64,000 nucleotides of DNA from Symbiodinium natans (GCA_905221605.1 CAJNDS010002090.1:473545-537544), one strand, 5' to 3'; shown: positions 47,790 through 60,837, numbered from the stretch's first letter. Notes: generated from the sequence alone by a model not told the origin. Numbers and translations: made by a program.

Positions 47790-50700
47790 GAAGCCATGAA
47801 TCAGCAGTTTCATTGAACACCTTATCAAGCATGACAAGCAGAGCCTATACAAATCTAGGTCAAGCGGGTGGCACGTGCAGCGCCCGCCGGCGCTTGTCCT
47901 CTTCGCTGCAAGGTGCCTGCCGCACCAATCTTGCAGCAAGGTTTGGTGCCTAGGCCTAAGTTTCCCAGGCTTGGCAAGAAACAGGTTCCGCATGGCCTCA
48001 ACAGAGAGCCCTGAAATATCCTGGAATGGTGGGGACAAACTTGCAACTCTTCTCTGTTTGGAGGAGGAGGGGTGCACAAGACAGACGGCGGCATTGAACT
48101 TTGCAAGTATGGTACTTCTAGGGTCTCTAGAAGAACTTTTCGCCATCACTGCATCCTGCACCCTCAACAGACTGACATGAACCCAGCATACAAGTAGCAC
48201 CAATGCCCTCGAAATGGCCTTGAACAGGGCGTAGGCTGCAGAAGCAACCACATCCTTTTGAAGAAGCTTTTGACTTAGCTTTGGTGATGCTTCGAGGGAC
48301 TAACAGTTTGCACTTCCATCACTTCATTTGGGGCTGGGCTCGTTCTTACATGGGGAACTTCTAGGGCTGATAGCTTCCAGAACATGGTGCCAAGCATCTC
48401 CCGTCTGTCCTTCAGCACGGGGACACGACCGACCGACCCGACGTAAATCAGGGTTCTAACTGTTCCTACTGCTCGACAGGCCAATCCATCAGGACGCAAT
48501 CATCCCACCCTAAACCCTCCACCCCAGAAACCTCCCTTCCAGGACATCAATCGCCAAACTCCTCTCAAGGTCACACCCCGCTCTGAATACACCGGCAGCG
48601 TGCCACATCTGAGAAGGCCGCTGGAGAGGAGTACCGGAAGGACGCACATTCGGCAGGCTCCTCAGTATCAAGATGGACTGCCTGGCCAGCAGCTTCCACC
48701 TCTAGAGACTCTAGGGGCCCAAGAAGCGCCAGGTCGCTGCATGGGCTCTGCAAACGGTTCACAAATGGTGGTCAACCTAGGGCCCAAAAAAAATGTAGCA
48801 ACTTGCCAAACCATCCAAAGCCCCCTCTCCTCCTGGACCTGCGCCAGGAAGTCGGCCTTGATCGCGTTTTACTCGCTTAGGGAGCTCAGACTTAGCTCCG
48901 ACTGCTTGCTGACTCGAGAGAGAGCGAGAGCGCGAGACACTCCCGGAATTAGAAGCACTTTAGAGATGCTTTCGCTCCTAACAGAAACCCTTACCAGAAC
49001 TCGGAGCGCGGCTGTTTGCACACGCAGCTTGCCCGAACCTGTGTGCCGAGAACGTCGCATCTCCCGGCCGGGCCATGCCCGAATAGGAAACCACACCGCC
49101 TCCCCCCAAGCCTGGTTGAGCCATGGAAAAACACCAAGAACTCCCAACTTCCCACGATGTGAGGTGCCTGAAGGCGGCACGGAACTGGGCAGATCCTTGG
49201 ACAAGGAGAATTTATGCTCACGTTTTGTGGCTTCCGCATCTTTGAGCTGGCCATAGCCTGCTATTGTCAAGCCGGGTTGCCTCTGAAGACGACCGCACAA
49301 GGGCAGATGCTGGTCGTGCTCGCAAGCAAGGCCTCCCAGCACCATGCCAGCGAATTAACAGTGAATTCAGCGCCGACGGCCTAGGGATGCCTAGAAGCGG
49401 GAGTCTAGGGCATTCTAGGGCCTAGGGCTTCATTGAGGTTTGAGGCGAGATCTGAGAGGAATTGTGGCATGTTGTGTCGTAGTGTGGCGTAGCCTGTGCG
49501 GTTCAGGACCTGGGCGTTGTGGCAAACTTTCGGCAACTGAGGCGGTGTGAAATGATATCAGGTTGCACCTTCCATGCCTGTGAAAACGCCTACAGGGCTC
49601 ACGGTTCCACTCGATATGCCCAGCATGTGAGATGTATAGGTCAGTCCGGGTCAGTCCTTGGCGCACCTCAAGTGTAGAAGGCTATGTATACAGCCACCCC
49701 ACGGAAAAGACCTTGGTGCCTCAGACCTTGAAAGCCGAGCAGGAGATTTCCACAGCCCTTCAAACAAAATCCTTGAATCTCCGCAATGCCTTCAGGAGTC
49801 AGCCTGAGCTCTGCAACAAGTTCAAACCCCTCAACTGACATTCGAAGGACACACTGTGCCTTCGGATCAGGCGAGCGGAGAGCGCACAAGGGCTCTTCCA
49901 TGCTGCATGTAAGGCCATCAAGGATCTTGCAGCGGGGGTTGAAGCTGTTGGCTCGAAGCTTGGGGTTCAGAGTTCAGAGGCTTGTGCAAGTTTATAGGCT
50001 TTGCAATCTCACGACTTGGACAAGCGCCAGAATAGTGCAGTACGGTGTCCAATGGTGGGAAGGAAACAAGGCGTAGGGATTCAACAGATGATTTACTATG
50101 CGCAATTCGAGGCAATTTGGCATTGAGCGCAACTGCGATCTCCAGTTGTTGGCGTTCGAAGCCTGACGGCTGCTGAAGGTACCCTTGGTTTTCCTCCGAA
50201 CTCGGACTGCAAGGATGGAAGCCCTTGCAGCTTGACATTGCTCGGAAGGCTTTCAAAGGTATTCATTTTGTGTCCGTGCGGAGCAAGGCTCGTCATCCCC
50301 AGAACGCCACGAGCGGTTTCCGCTCTGGCGCAGGAGCTGCGCAGCAAGCTTGCTGGGCCTGCACGAAACTGCACGAACAAAGCTGAATAGACTACTGTAA
50401 AGTTTAATCATGATGACAGTGGCCCTCGTCTTCTGGAAATGGCGGTTGCTTCCACCGTGACACCATGTGGCATTTTCTTACCCTGGATCAACCCAGTACA
50501 CTCACGCCGACATGAGACCTACTCAGAGCCAAAGAATTGATGCCAATCCCGAGCAGCATGCAAGGCACACGGCCCAGGCAAGCCCGCCCTAGGGCCCTAA
50601 ACGCACGCTAAATACATGAGAATCCGCCTACTACAATTCTCAGGGCTTTGCACATGTCTCAAGGAACCGCGGCCCTTGAAACCTCTGCTTGGATGAGGCG

Positions 50701-52440
50701 AAGGCCTGCAACGAGGCCTTGTGACCGTGGGTCCTGAGACATGTCCATTCTGGTCACAGACCAGCGCTTGGGTCTTCCTGCATGATGCCAGCTGCAATCG
50801 TCATATGGCAATGGCAAGACACCTATCAGCAAACAATCTTTGCGTAGACTCGCTGTTAAGCCTGCATGGCTAAAACCTGCAGGAAGCCTCATGCGTCCGC
50901 TGGCGATCCGATACCTTGCCCCATGCCATAGTCCACCGGACTCATTTCCAAGATGTGCGAGAGTGCTCTGCCCTCCGGTTCATCAGCGTCTCTTGTGGTT
51001 TGGCGCTTGCCACTAAAGCATGCAACCTGTTCTCTAATTTCATTTCTAATGCCCAGACCGGCCCAGACCTATGCAGCTGTTGAATGGCAAGTACGGACAT
51101 GGAGCAAGCTGGCTCGAATGCGGTTAACGTGAACATTAATGGGAGCAACCCAGGAAGGTTCTTTGAACTTCCTTCAAGGCATCCTCAGCAAGATTCCGGA
51201 GAGCGCGTCTTTAGTTTCAAGATTCACGAGCATGTCTACTGAGTGCTTGTGAACTTTGCACAATGTTTGGATACTTCTTTGCGGGGGTGGGGGGGGCGAT
51301 GGCCCTCCCAGAAGTCTCAAAGCTGAGGAAAGAGCCTCATGGGGGCAGGACAACTCGCTTGCTACTGCTGCATCGCTGACATGAGGGATCTTTATGATAG
51401 ATACGCTGCCCTGAATCATTGAAAGCGCAGGCTTCCTCAAGAAGGTCAGCCTGGACGGTTGGTGCTGATAGTACACAGAACCGGAAGTTCAACACGATTG
51501 CTTGCAGAGTCGAGTCTGTAGGTGAAATGTGGCATGCCCGTCACCACACATGGCAAGCGATGCAGCAGATGCAGGCTTGCATCAGCAATCTACCTCATCT
51601 CTGCTGCGTGCCTTTTCCGGAAGCGGCCGCGACTAAACGGCAACACTGACATGAAGACAGTGCCTCCAAGCTAAAAATGAAGCTGCGTTATTCCATGGAG
51701 TATACAACCATTACAAATCTCGCCACCGCAACAGCAACCCCCAAGCGATCCACCTGACTTGTTTTTTCTTATGCCATTTGCGCGTACTTGGCCATGGTGT
51801 CAGTAGCAGGAGAACTAAACAACTGCAGCGGAACAGTCAATTGGTAGCTCATAGGATGTCAACGCAGGCTTCCAGGATTCGTCATCAAGTTCCCAAATAA
51901 GCACGAGAAACGTAAAGGCACGTCATGCTTGCTCGGAGTCAGGCTAGGATTCTTTACCCAGGTTCGGGCCGCTCTCGCCGTCCGTACCCTTGCACCCCAG
52001 ACCTCGAAAGGCAAGGTTGGACGGCCACAGCCCCGCTCTTCAGAAGCATTCCTCGAGGCTGTCGAGGAGGTTCGAGAGGGGTTGGCCATTTTCGTCGAGG
52101 TGCTCCGCCCCAGCCTGCATAATCACTGAGACGAACAATCAACCGATAATCAAGCCTTCTCGAAAATCATAAAGATTTCGAAGAAGTCTTGACATGGGCC
52201 CAGGGCGTGACAGCTTGATCATGAACACCCGGTGTCGTGAACACCCGGTGTGTAAAACTGTGTGCGTCCACTTGATCGCAGGAATATCGCAAACCCTTGA
52301 CAAGTCTCAAGCTCTTGCATGAGAGGGCAAGCAAAATTCGTGCGTCCAATGCTGCCTGCGCACCGTCAGACTGAAAAGCCCAATACGGAAACCGAAATGC
52401 CCAACTTACCAAAATAGAGAAGCCCAAGATCCGGTCAACG
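47790..52440. other. No confident gene; 218-codon frame at 48600-49256
   Basis: The plus frame 48600-49256 is long for this region, but it overlaps a 158-codon minus frame and shows no domain. A plus frame at 51929-52129 ends in an amphipathic stretch (EAVEEVREGLAIFVEVL) that may be an exon remnant. A GAACACCCGGTG word is tandemly doubled at 52224-52250. Confidence 0.35.
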
Positions 52441-52569
52441 GAGCCTCGTCCTCAGAGTTGCCATGCTCCTGCAGGCACACTTTTAAGAGCGGCGTGTTCA
52501 AGGTTCAATAACACTGGAATTGCGACAGCTGGCTGTGATATCTTTGATGGCATTGATGCTACATCTCGC

Positions 52570-54385
52570 CTCCCCGGGGTCATAAATGCCCATGGCCGCA
52601 ATGTCCTGGCAGATGCCATGGTGTCCGCGATGGTCACCCAGATTCTGAGGTGCTTGTAGAAGATGCTATGCTTAGACTTCTGGTGTGCTTTTTTTGTTTC
52701 TTGGGAGTAACGACCATCAAATTTGGTGGTGGGCTCAGCTTAAACTAGAGCAACGAACATGTCATTGAGTACATTGAAGAGCACAACATTACCACCATCA
52801 TCTTCTCTGATGAACTGCCAAGACCGGCTGAAGCAGAACGACAAACTCTGAAATGTTTGGGAAGCTGTTATGGGGCTGTTTGGAATGCTAGGAGTTTTCG
52901 GCATCTCTGCAAAGAGCCCATCCCTTGATTTGCGTTGTTGATTCGGTTCTGATGCAGGCATGGTGGGGTCTCCATCGAGTCCACTATTGTTTGGCTGAGG
53001 TGAGAAGTCCTCTCCACAATCCAGAACTCCTGCAGCTGCCAGGTCCTTGGTCAGAGGGAGCTATTTTGCAAACCCTTCGGGCTTCTTCTGGAGGATCTTC
53101 TGGAGGACTTGATCAGCGAATCAGGAAAGTCCTGCAACTTGAGGCACTGCAAAAGGCAAGGTTTTGGCACTGCACTGCAAGGATTGGAAAGTATCCAGTA
53201 ACACTGAGGTGCCTGGAAAACATGTACAATAGAACTGACTAGAACCACATCACACAAAAGAAACCCTGAGGCTGCAACATCGTCCAGGACCCCAGCTTCA
53301 GCCAAATCCTTGGTGGAGCTTGTCTCGCTTCTCTCGGCGTTTGTTCATTGTTCAGGACGACATGGGGGCTACGACTGTGTTTTACTGGGGGGGGGGGGGT
53401 GAACGACTACTACAACCACCGGCGACCATCAGGAACCATCATGCGAGTCCTTGCCGGACCCATGTTCGCAAAGCAGCGCAACAATTACAAGTAGTCGTCG
53501 TCCTGGACTTCTGTCGCCATGCCTTTCGTCAACTCAACATGTGTATTTCAGGCAGTGTTCTTCAGAGGTTTTGCTCTGCAACCTGTGGGAGAAAGAATCG
53601 CATCAGCAAAAACCAGGGTGGCGGCATCAGCTTCCATGACGCCTGCGGCCGCAAGATCCTGACGGTTCCGGGGGGCTCTTGGGATGGCAGCCCTCAGAAA
53701 CTTTCGGGGAAAGTTGCCTGCATCCTGATCCATTCTATTGGATCCACGCCTGGACCTGAGGCCGCGACACTGAATCACTCAAAAAGCTGCCCTAGCCCCT
53801 CTACATCCTTTTTTTGAAACTAGGGGGATCTGGGCTCAGGTCAAAAGCATCCCCAATGCCATAGTTTGGGCCAGTTGCCAAGTGGTGCCTTCCATTTTGG
53901 GTTGAGTAGGGTGCGCTTTTCCAAAAGTCGTAAAGTTGCGCAAAATGCTGACCCGCTGGCTGCTCAGAGAGGCCTCGACATCATCCAGGACTCCTGCCGC
54001 CGCAAGGTCCTTGGCGAGAGGCTCTCCTTGAAAATCCTGTTGAAACTTGCTCAGTCATGTTAAAGTCATGTTAGGGCAACTTTGACCTCGAACAAAGATT
54101 TGCATGACAAAGCCGGTATCAAGTTGGGCGTCCCAGTCCTCATTTCTATGGGGATTAAAGGAGAAAAGACGGTCTGGGCTGATAGGCTCATGGGGTTCTC
54201 GAATCTGGATAAGTGTGACAGTGGTTGGAAATGACACCATGGTGGGGGGCCTTCGGACTTCAGTCTAAATCCTGCGATACAAATATGTTTCGACTTCGGC
54301 ATCGGACATCTCCTCACCTGCGAGGCGCGGGCGTCCCCATCTACAACACCAGCGGCCGCCAGGTCCTGACAGGAGCGAGAAGCGC
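52570..54385. repeat. Degenerate ~350-bp tandem repeat with conserved peptide frame
   Basis: A core resembling CCNGCNGCCGCAAGGTCCTGG recurs with its TCCT near 52604, 53044, 53307, 53657, 54007 and 54364. The last four are spaced 350, 350 and 357 bases. Minus-strand translation gives DLAAAGV or DLAEAGV in five cores and QDIAAMG in the first. Plus-strand translation gives GR-K/Q/N-V/I-L in several (for example CGRKIL, SGRQVL, HGRNVL). The units are otherwise diverged and contain stops, so this is an old tandem array or exon-repeat fossil. The family is unknown. Confidence 0.65.
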
Positions 54386-54399
54386 CATGAGAGCCACTA

Positions 54400-55240
54400 C
54401 AGAATTTTTTCCTAAACCGGACATCATTTACACCCTCAAATCTGGAATGACCAAGGCTTGACGTTAAATTCCAGACAACTGAGTCCGCGTGGGTGACCGC
54501 AGATTGGGGTCTCGGGATTTCTGGAATGCACAGTCGGACAACTAGGCACGGGACTAGCCAATGGTTCACAGCGGCCCTTCCGGGATTGAAGTTTGGGTAT
54601 ATCGAGGTTTCGCAGACTATGAATATCCTGCATTCTGGCTGGCATCAAACCCACTTAGCTGTGGAAAGCTTGCTAGAACCATGCACCAAATCTTGAGCAC
54701 CCAATCTGAGCACGCCTCAACCCTAGACTTGGCCCCTCCCCGTTCTTTTGCGACGCTGTGCACACTTCAAGGAGCTGGAGCCCTCGTAGGTTCGAAGAAG
54801 ACGTCAGTCGGCAAATTCGGGGCTGGTGCCATTCTCTGGCAGTGTTGGGGGTAGGGCTTGATTTTGAGGTGCACGTGCGTGTTGTTAGGGTTGGGGTGGC
54901 TTGGGGGCGGCGTTGAGGGTTTAGGATTGTTCTACCTTTTTGACGTTTGTGACTGAATGGTCCTCTTCGATTTGTCGAGGATGCTATGCACAATGGGCCA
55001 GCAAGGGAATGTCTGCTTTGCTTGCAAGGTCCGCTGGCCGATACATGATTCACATCAGCCGATTCACATCGAGATCATGGCAACAGCCTGCCAACCGCTG
55101 ACTCGGAGTCCTCGGAGCTCTCTGCAACAATGAACAAAAACAATGCGGTGTGCGGGGCCTGCATTAGCTGCATCGCCTAACCTCATTGAACATTTCCCTC
55201 GGTCTTCCTCCTGTGCATGTGCGTGCCTCTCCATCGCTCT
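54400..55240. other. No recognisable gene
   Basis: There are short overlapping frames only. GGTTTAGG-like words occur near 54910. Confidence 0.45.
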
Positions 55241-55242
55241 TA

Positions 55243-55382
55243 GCCTCGTTCTCTCCTTCTTCGTCTTCTTCTTCTCCTTTTCTTCTTATTCTTCTTCTTC
55301 TTCTTCTAGAGCCCCTCCCCCAAAACCGTCTGTTTATTTCTTTCTCTTTCTGTCTCTGTCTCTCTCTGTCTCGCTTGCTCGC
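55243..55382. repeat. CTT/CT-rich pyrimidine tract
   Basis: CTTCTT triplets (55257-55308) and TCTCTGTCTC runs (55335-55375) are broken by about 30 bases containing CCCCTCCCCC. The Ser-rich plus and Arg/Glu-rich minus frames are artefacts. Confidence 0.85.
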
Positions 55383-56480
55383 GTGTGCAACTGACTGCTG
55401 CCGGCAGTAACTACTTAAACTCTCAAATGCAAAGCAGAAACCCCGAACACACAAAACAACAAAGCATGAGGGTCTCCAGAGGTCTTCTGGTTCTGGGCAA
55501 GGAAGTCTGCCAAGCTGCGTTACGGAACCGTGGACTGGGTAAAATGACTCAGCTACGTGAAAATGTTGCTACAATGTTACAATGGAACCGCAAACTCCAC
55601 CCCAGCACGACAAAGCGTCATTCTGCGTCATTCCTCGGACATGCTCTCCAACCTCTGCCGGATCAGCTCTTCCAACAGCTCCTCGGAAGGAGAACGTGAC
55701 TCTCCACCTAGCTGAGACCCACAAGCTACAGCAGTGAATATATATATATATTTTTTTTTTCTCAGTTTGCGGACAGGTGCTATTGACAAAGGGCAAAGCC
55801 CTCTTGCTGCAATACCGAAGAACTCGTTCCGTCAAGTCTATGGGAATGCCAATCTTTATGATCCATGTTCTGGTTCAGTATTGCAGCGGCGAGGTGCCAG
55901 CCAACGCAATTTTATTGTTGCGGCAAGTACAAACTCTCGGCCACTGCGTCGTGCAGGCACTTCGGCAACAAGAACACTGGATACCTTGAGGCATGCCGCT
56001 CAAAACAAGTCTCTGCAACAAACCAGGCTCGACTTGTTGGCCAAGAATCTCTGGGCACTTGCACTTGTAAAGCATGCCGTTAAAATGGCACGTAGGTACA
56101 TTCGCTGCTACGTCTCTGCGGGGTGGGGGAACGTTCTGGATGAGCGTTTCGAGTGAGTGCACCCCCGAGAAGACCAACTGAGCTGGGAGTTTCTCCAGAA
56201 CAGTCGCATCATGTCACATCAACCTCCTATCTGCAGGGTTCTGCAATGTCGACGTTTCAACATTGGCATGAAAGACTCCACAAGAAGCTGCAAGGGCAGT
56301 CTCGCACAACCCGGCAGACATGGCTCGTTTCTCCTGAACGACCAAAATCTGAATTAACTTGCAGCTGCATTAGCACTTGGTTTGCGGGCATACTGTGCAA
56401 AGAGAGGGTTACAGCATTCTGATAAAACGTTACAGGTTATAAGAACAGCAGCCTCAGCAATTCGGGTACTCTTCACTTAA
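55383..56480. other. No recognisable gene; TA/poly-T run at 55738-55760
   Basis: Overlapping short frames show no domain. A TATATATATATATT run followed by ten T lies at 55738-55760. This DNA lies downstream of the stathmin-like gene, and I saw no AATAAA signal in it on the minus strand close to the stop. Confidence 0.45.
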
Positions 56481-56491
56481 TGGTGCAGCCT

Positions 56492-57181
56492 TCACTCAGT
56501 GCAAGCGACAAAGTGATGCTCGTAGAGGCGCAGGCTCATGTCCATCAGGCGCTCATCGGGTGTCTTCTTGCGCAGCTCTTCGAGGGCACCTTCCTTGGCC
56601 TCCTTGTGCTGTAGCACCTTGTCTGCCACGGCCTCGTTATGCCTGGTGGCCTTGGCCGAAATCTCCTTCATCTTCTCTCCGCGGAGGTCAGACTTCTTCA
56701 AGAGAGCCTGCTGTAAGCGCTCGCGAGCTTCCTCGGCAGTAGTCTCGCCTTTCAGCTTCGACGTGTCCTTGACCTCGATCACTTTTTCAATGTGCTCGGC
56801 AGCCTTCTTCTTGATGCTCGCAAGCGCACCTTCACGGTTCTCGCCAGCTTTCTCCAGCTGCTGCTCCAACGTCTTCTGCTTAGCTTCGGCGGATGTCTTG
56901 AACTCATCGCGAACACGCTGAGCAGCTTCCTTCTTCTGCTCGTTTGCTTGGCGGGCCTTGTCAGCTCGCTGTTCTTTGAGCAGATGAACAGGATTGCGGG
57001 TGCCATGAGCACCAAGAGCACCAAGAAGTGTCGGCAATTGGTTGCTGGATTTTTTCTCGTAAGACTCCAGGCGAAGGCGTGCCGCAGTCTTCAACTTGTC
57101 GGAGCCGGGGCTTTTGATCTGCACCTCGAAGGCAGCACCGCACTCCTTCTCGGCGATTGTAGCGATCTCGGGGGGAGCCAT
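56492..57181 (-). CDS. Stathmin-like coiled-coil protein
   Basis: This is a 229-residue intronless gene. The ATG at 57181 in the context GGCCATGG is chosen because the frame upstream of it has no protein character. Residues 16-25, AAFEVQIKSP, resemble the conserved start of stathmin proteins (AFE.IL.SP type). Residues 66-210 are an unbroken Lys/Glu/Ala-rich helix. Inside it, ENREGALASIKKKAAEHIEK at 114-133 resembles the KENREA...K..HIEEV part of stathmin. A second, related block around EAKEGALEELRKK lies at 194-206, spaced 80 residues from the first. Stathmins bind two tubulin dimers through tandem helical repeats and destabilise microtubules in the cytoplasm; that role is inferred here. The length exceeds vertebrate stathmin 1 (about 149). 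It could instead be a generic coiled-coil protein. It is the best-supported gene of the window. Confidence 0.8.
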   Translation of the reverse strand: MAPPEIATIAEKECGAAFEVQIKSPGSDKLKTAARLRLESYEKKSSNQLPTLLGALGAHGTRNPVHLLKEQRADKARQANEQKKEAAQRVRDEFKTSAEAKQKTLEQQLEKAGENREGALASIKKKAAEHIEKVIEVKDTSKLKGETTAEEARERLQQALLKKSDLRGEKMKEISAKATRHNEAVADKVLQHKEAKEGALEELRKKTPDERLMDMSLRLYEHHFVACTE

Positions 57182-57189
57182 GGCCGGCG

Positions 57190-59335
57190 GGTGGTTGAGG
57201 CAAGAGATGCACCGACTTGATATGCGAAGAGCTGCTTGCAGCCAGTTCCCCTTCAAGCCTCGACTATAAGAGCGTGAATTAGCTAATGAATTTGAATCTG
57301 CACATGCGCTCCGAACCCCCAAGCCCCAAAACGCCCAGACCTTCAATCACCCCTCGACATCGCACATCCTTTTGCACCGAGCCTGCAAGCCCTTAAGATC
57401 CGTTCAGACCTGAACCCAGCTCGTTGAGACATGCTGCACGCGTATGGTGCTCGAGCAAGATGCGAGGTAAGCGAACCAGATGATCGCCGATCCTGACCTG
57501 AGCTCACGAAACTGGCAAAAGGAGGCGTGGGCTGCAGGGGCATTGGCTGGAATTGGCAAAGCGGGTCTGAAAAAACACGCTCCGTTCTGTGTTTGCTCCT
57601 AAAGCTTCAGTATATTTCAGTATCGTCTGCTGTTAATGCGTCACAAATTCGTATTTTTGGGCATGCAGAACCTGAGCCAAGAAAGTGACCCTAAAGACAA
57701 CAACCCTGGTACTGATGGTACAGGAAGCCGAAGCTTGTTCCGGGCCGAAGTTCGCATATATGCATCATCTAAACTCCAGTCCCACTTCCTCACCTATTTA
57801 CTCACTGTCACTCGAAAGTGGCTCACCTTTTTCGCACAAAAACCCTTCCAGAATTCTGGGTTTCTCGTTTGGTCTCTCAGGCAGGTGCCGGGAAGATTCT
57901 TGCGGGAGAAAAAGGATGAGCAAGGGAGGGAGGAGGTGGGATGAGGAGTGGAGAGTTGTGCAGGAATCGAGAGCGACATTGAAAGTTCGTAAAACAACTG
58001 CAAAACAAAAAATGGTATCTAAAATGTGGTTTATAACACCAAAGTCATGCATGTCATCCGACTGTCATCCCATACCCGAGCTATTGAAAAGGCACAAACG
58101 TGAGTCAAATCGAAGTGCTTTGAAGCAGGGGCTTCGCAGACTTGCCGAGAGCTGCTGCCGAGATATGTCACAAATATACGACTCTGTCAATGTTGCTGGG
58201 AATGTTCCTCTCATCCCATGGTCTCACGGCATCGCTCTCCTCTACTCCTGCTCCTCCTCATGCTCCTCCTCCTCCGGTCCTGCATGGAATTTGACGTTTG
58301 TACCTTTGTGCATGCGGGGCAGCAGTTAAGTACGATTTGTTGCCGCTGTGTCTTTTGATGTGGGGCATGGGCAACTTTGTCAACATTGGCAACAACACTG
58401 TGTGGCATGGTGTCACTGACTTTGTCCTGCAGGCGGGTATAATTTGCCGCCACCGTCTGTTGCTTGCTCGTCTTCGGCAGGAAGGTGTACGGTGCTGCCA
58501 CGAGCAGTACATGGGAAGATGTGTGAGTTGTGACTGCTTCTCGTCATTGATGTGGGGCGTGGAATGATATGGGGCATGGGGGCATGGGAGGAAACTAGCT
58601 TTCCTGCCACTGGGTTTTGAAATGCCGGCTGCAAAGGAAATCCACTCCTTTGCCAACAGTACAGCATGGCGTTAATGCTGTGCTGACTCCAAGGATGGCA
58701 TCCGAAGCCAAAGCTTTGCTGTCGACAACGCTCTTGACCAAAATTCCACTTGGCATTTGCGAACCCTAAAAAACCTTTATGAAGTACAGTTACACTAGCT
58801 CAGTAGGTAACGTTACTTTTGTTGTTGCACTTATGCCTCAGGTGTGTCGCCTTCGTTTCATGCGTAAACCGAACACAGGCGAACATTCGAAACTGTAACC
58901 GGCTATTTGGCAAAACCGTTGCTGCAACTGCCCTGTGCCAAGCGACCACAACGAACTGCTCTGTCTCGCTGTTGCCGTCATCCTCCTCCTCCTGGCCCGG
59001 GAATTGTGTCGTACTTGCCAAACCACTCATAACTGCTCCTCGGAGCTCGGCAATTCGAGCTGACCTGATTCTGTATAAGCAGGAACTAAGTCGTAGAGAC
59101 TGCAGAAGATCCAGGCCAGCCTACCGATTATGTTGGACTTCTTGGGATGGATTGCCACGACCGCCTTCAGCCCTTACAATTCAATCAACAACTGCCTACC
59201 TTCCTTGATGCTGGACTTGGGGGGCGAAACAAGCAAGGCCTCGAACATATCGTGACAAAGCTTGCAACTTTCCCTGCCGGGGGTCCGCGTGGTTTGACGC
59301 TGCTTTGTTTGCGTGCGCTTCCAAGCGCTGATGTG
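57190..59335. other. No recognisable gene
   Basis: A plus frame of 214 codons (57685-58329) overlaps others and shows no recognisable domain. A CTCCTCCTC run lies at 58248-58275. This region includes DNA upstream of the stathmin-like gene, where no promoter element stands out. Confidence 0.4.
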
Positions 59336-59405
59336 TACGCGTGCGTGTGCGTGTGCGTGTGTGCGTGTGCACGTGCGTGCGTGTGTTCCTGTGGGTGTGC
59401 GGGTA

Positions 59406-59482
<77 letters not shown>

Positions 59483-59863
59483 GTGCGTGTGTGCGTGTGT
59501 GCAGGTGTGCAGGTGTGCAGGTGTGCGTGTGTGCGTGTGTGCGTGTGTGGCTGTGTGCGTGTGTGCGTGTGTGCGTGTGGTGCGTTGTGTGCGTGTGTGC
59601 GTGTGTGCGTGTGTGCGTGTGTGTGTGTGCGTGTTGTGCGCGTGTGCGTGTGCGTGTGCGCGTGTGCGCGTGTTGCGTGTGGCGCGTGTGCGCGTGTGCG
59701 CGTGTGCGCGTGTGCGTGTGCGTGGGTGTGCGGTGTGTGCGTGTGGGTGTGCGGGTGTGCGTGCGTGTGCGGTGTGCGGGTGTGTGCTGTGCGTGTGTGC
59801 GTGCGTGTGCGTGTGCGTGTGCGTGTGCGTGTGCGTGTGCGTGTGCGTGTGTGTGTGTGTGTG

Positions 59864-59950
<87 letters not shown>

Positions 59951-60009
59951 TGTGTGTGTGGTGTGTGTGTGTGTGTGTGTGGTGTGTGTGTGTGTGGTGT
60001 GTGTGTGTG

Positions 60010-60046
<37 letters not shown>

Positions 60047-60158
60047 TGTGTGTGGGTGTGTGTGGCTGTGTGTGGGTGTGTGTGTGTGTGTGCGTGTGTG
60101 TGTGTGTGTGTGTGTGCGTGTGCACGTGCGTGCGTGTGTTCCTGTGGGTGTGCGGGTA

Positions 60159-60236
<78 letters not shown>

Positions 60237-60258
60237 CGTGTGTGTGTGTGTGTGTGTG
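59336..60258. repeat. TG-rich satellite with internal duplication
   Basis: TG dinucleotides with GCGTGTG variants fill over 900 bases. A segment with the distinctive words TGCACGTGCGTGCGTG and TTCCTGTGGGTGTGCGGG appears at 59355-59412 and again at 60110-60167, each followed by a pure TG run. All frames are open and none is a gene. Confidence 0.95.
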
Positions 60259-60529
60259 AAATTCAATCTGCTACGGTTACAGGGAGAACAAGGCAAGTTG
60301 ATTCGCTTGCAAAGTGACTATGGATCATGGCTCAGATAGATTCACTAACCTTGCGCAGAACCTTCAGCTGACTTTGAAAACCCACCGCTGCAAAGACTCC
60401 ACAAACAAGTGCACCTCGCTGTCCGGCTCGCCCTCGGAGTTGTCTTCCTCCTCCCCTGCAGGGTCAATTCTGCTTTCGGAAAAGCTAATACAGCATACAT
60501 ACATACCTACATAAAGTGGGGAGGGCTGG

Positions 60530-60546
60530 GTAGAGGGGGGGGGGGA
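60530..60546. repeat. Poly-G tract
   Basis: A run of 13 G, from about 60534 to 60545, lies within otherwise ordinary sequence. No gene is associated. Confidence 0.7.
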
Positions 60547-60837
60547 ATGGGCAACACTGCACCAGATGTGTATGTGTACGCCCCCTCCGCTCGCATGACG
60601 CGTGCCTGTCATGGAAACATCGGCAGGCACGACAACCTTTTGAACTCTTGTACTGTCAAGCGCTAAAAACATTCGGCGGCTTCTTAATGTTACGTCTATA
60701 ATTCAGGGGTCGTCAAGAACTGCAGTCTCAAGGACCTGGTTTCTGGGTGTCCCAAAAAGTCTGCCGGGAATGTCGAACTTCAATTCTGGGCCGGCTCCAA
60801 AACTCAAGATTCAAATTGTGCCTGGAATCTGTAGTCC

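Noticed and set aside
57182-57346. N-terminal extension of the stathmin-like frame
   Set aside because: The 55 extra codons have no helical or conserved character. The ATG at 57181 has a good context and gives a coherent protein.
58790-58860. TAGCTCAGTAGGTA word resembling a tRNA A box
   Set aside because: There is no B box at the right distance and no cloverleaf arms.
59147-60339. 330-370-codon Cys/Val and His/Thr frames on both strands
   Set aside because: They are products of the TG satellite; all frames are open equally.
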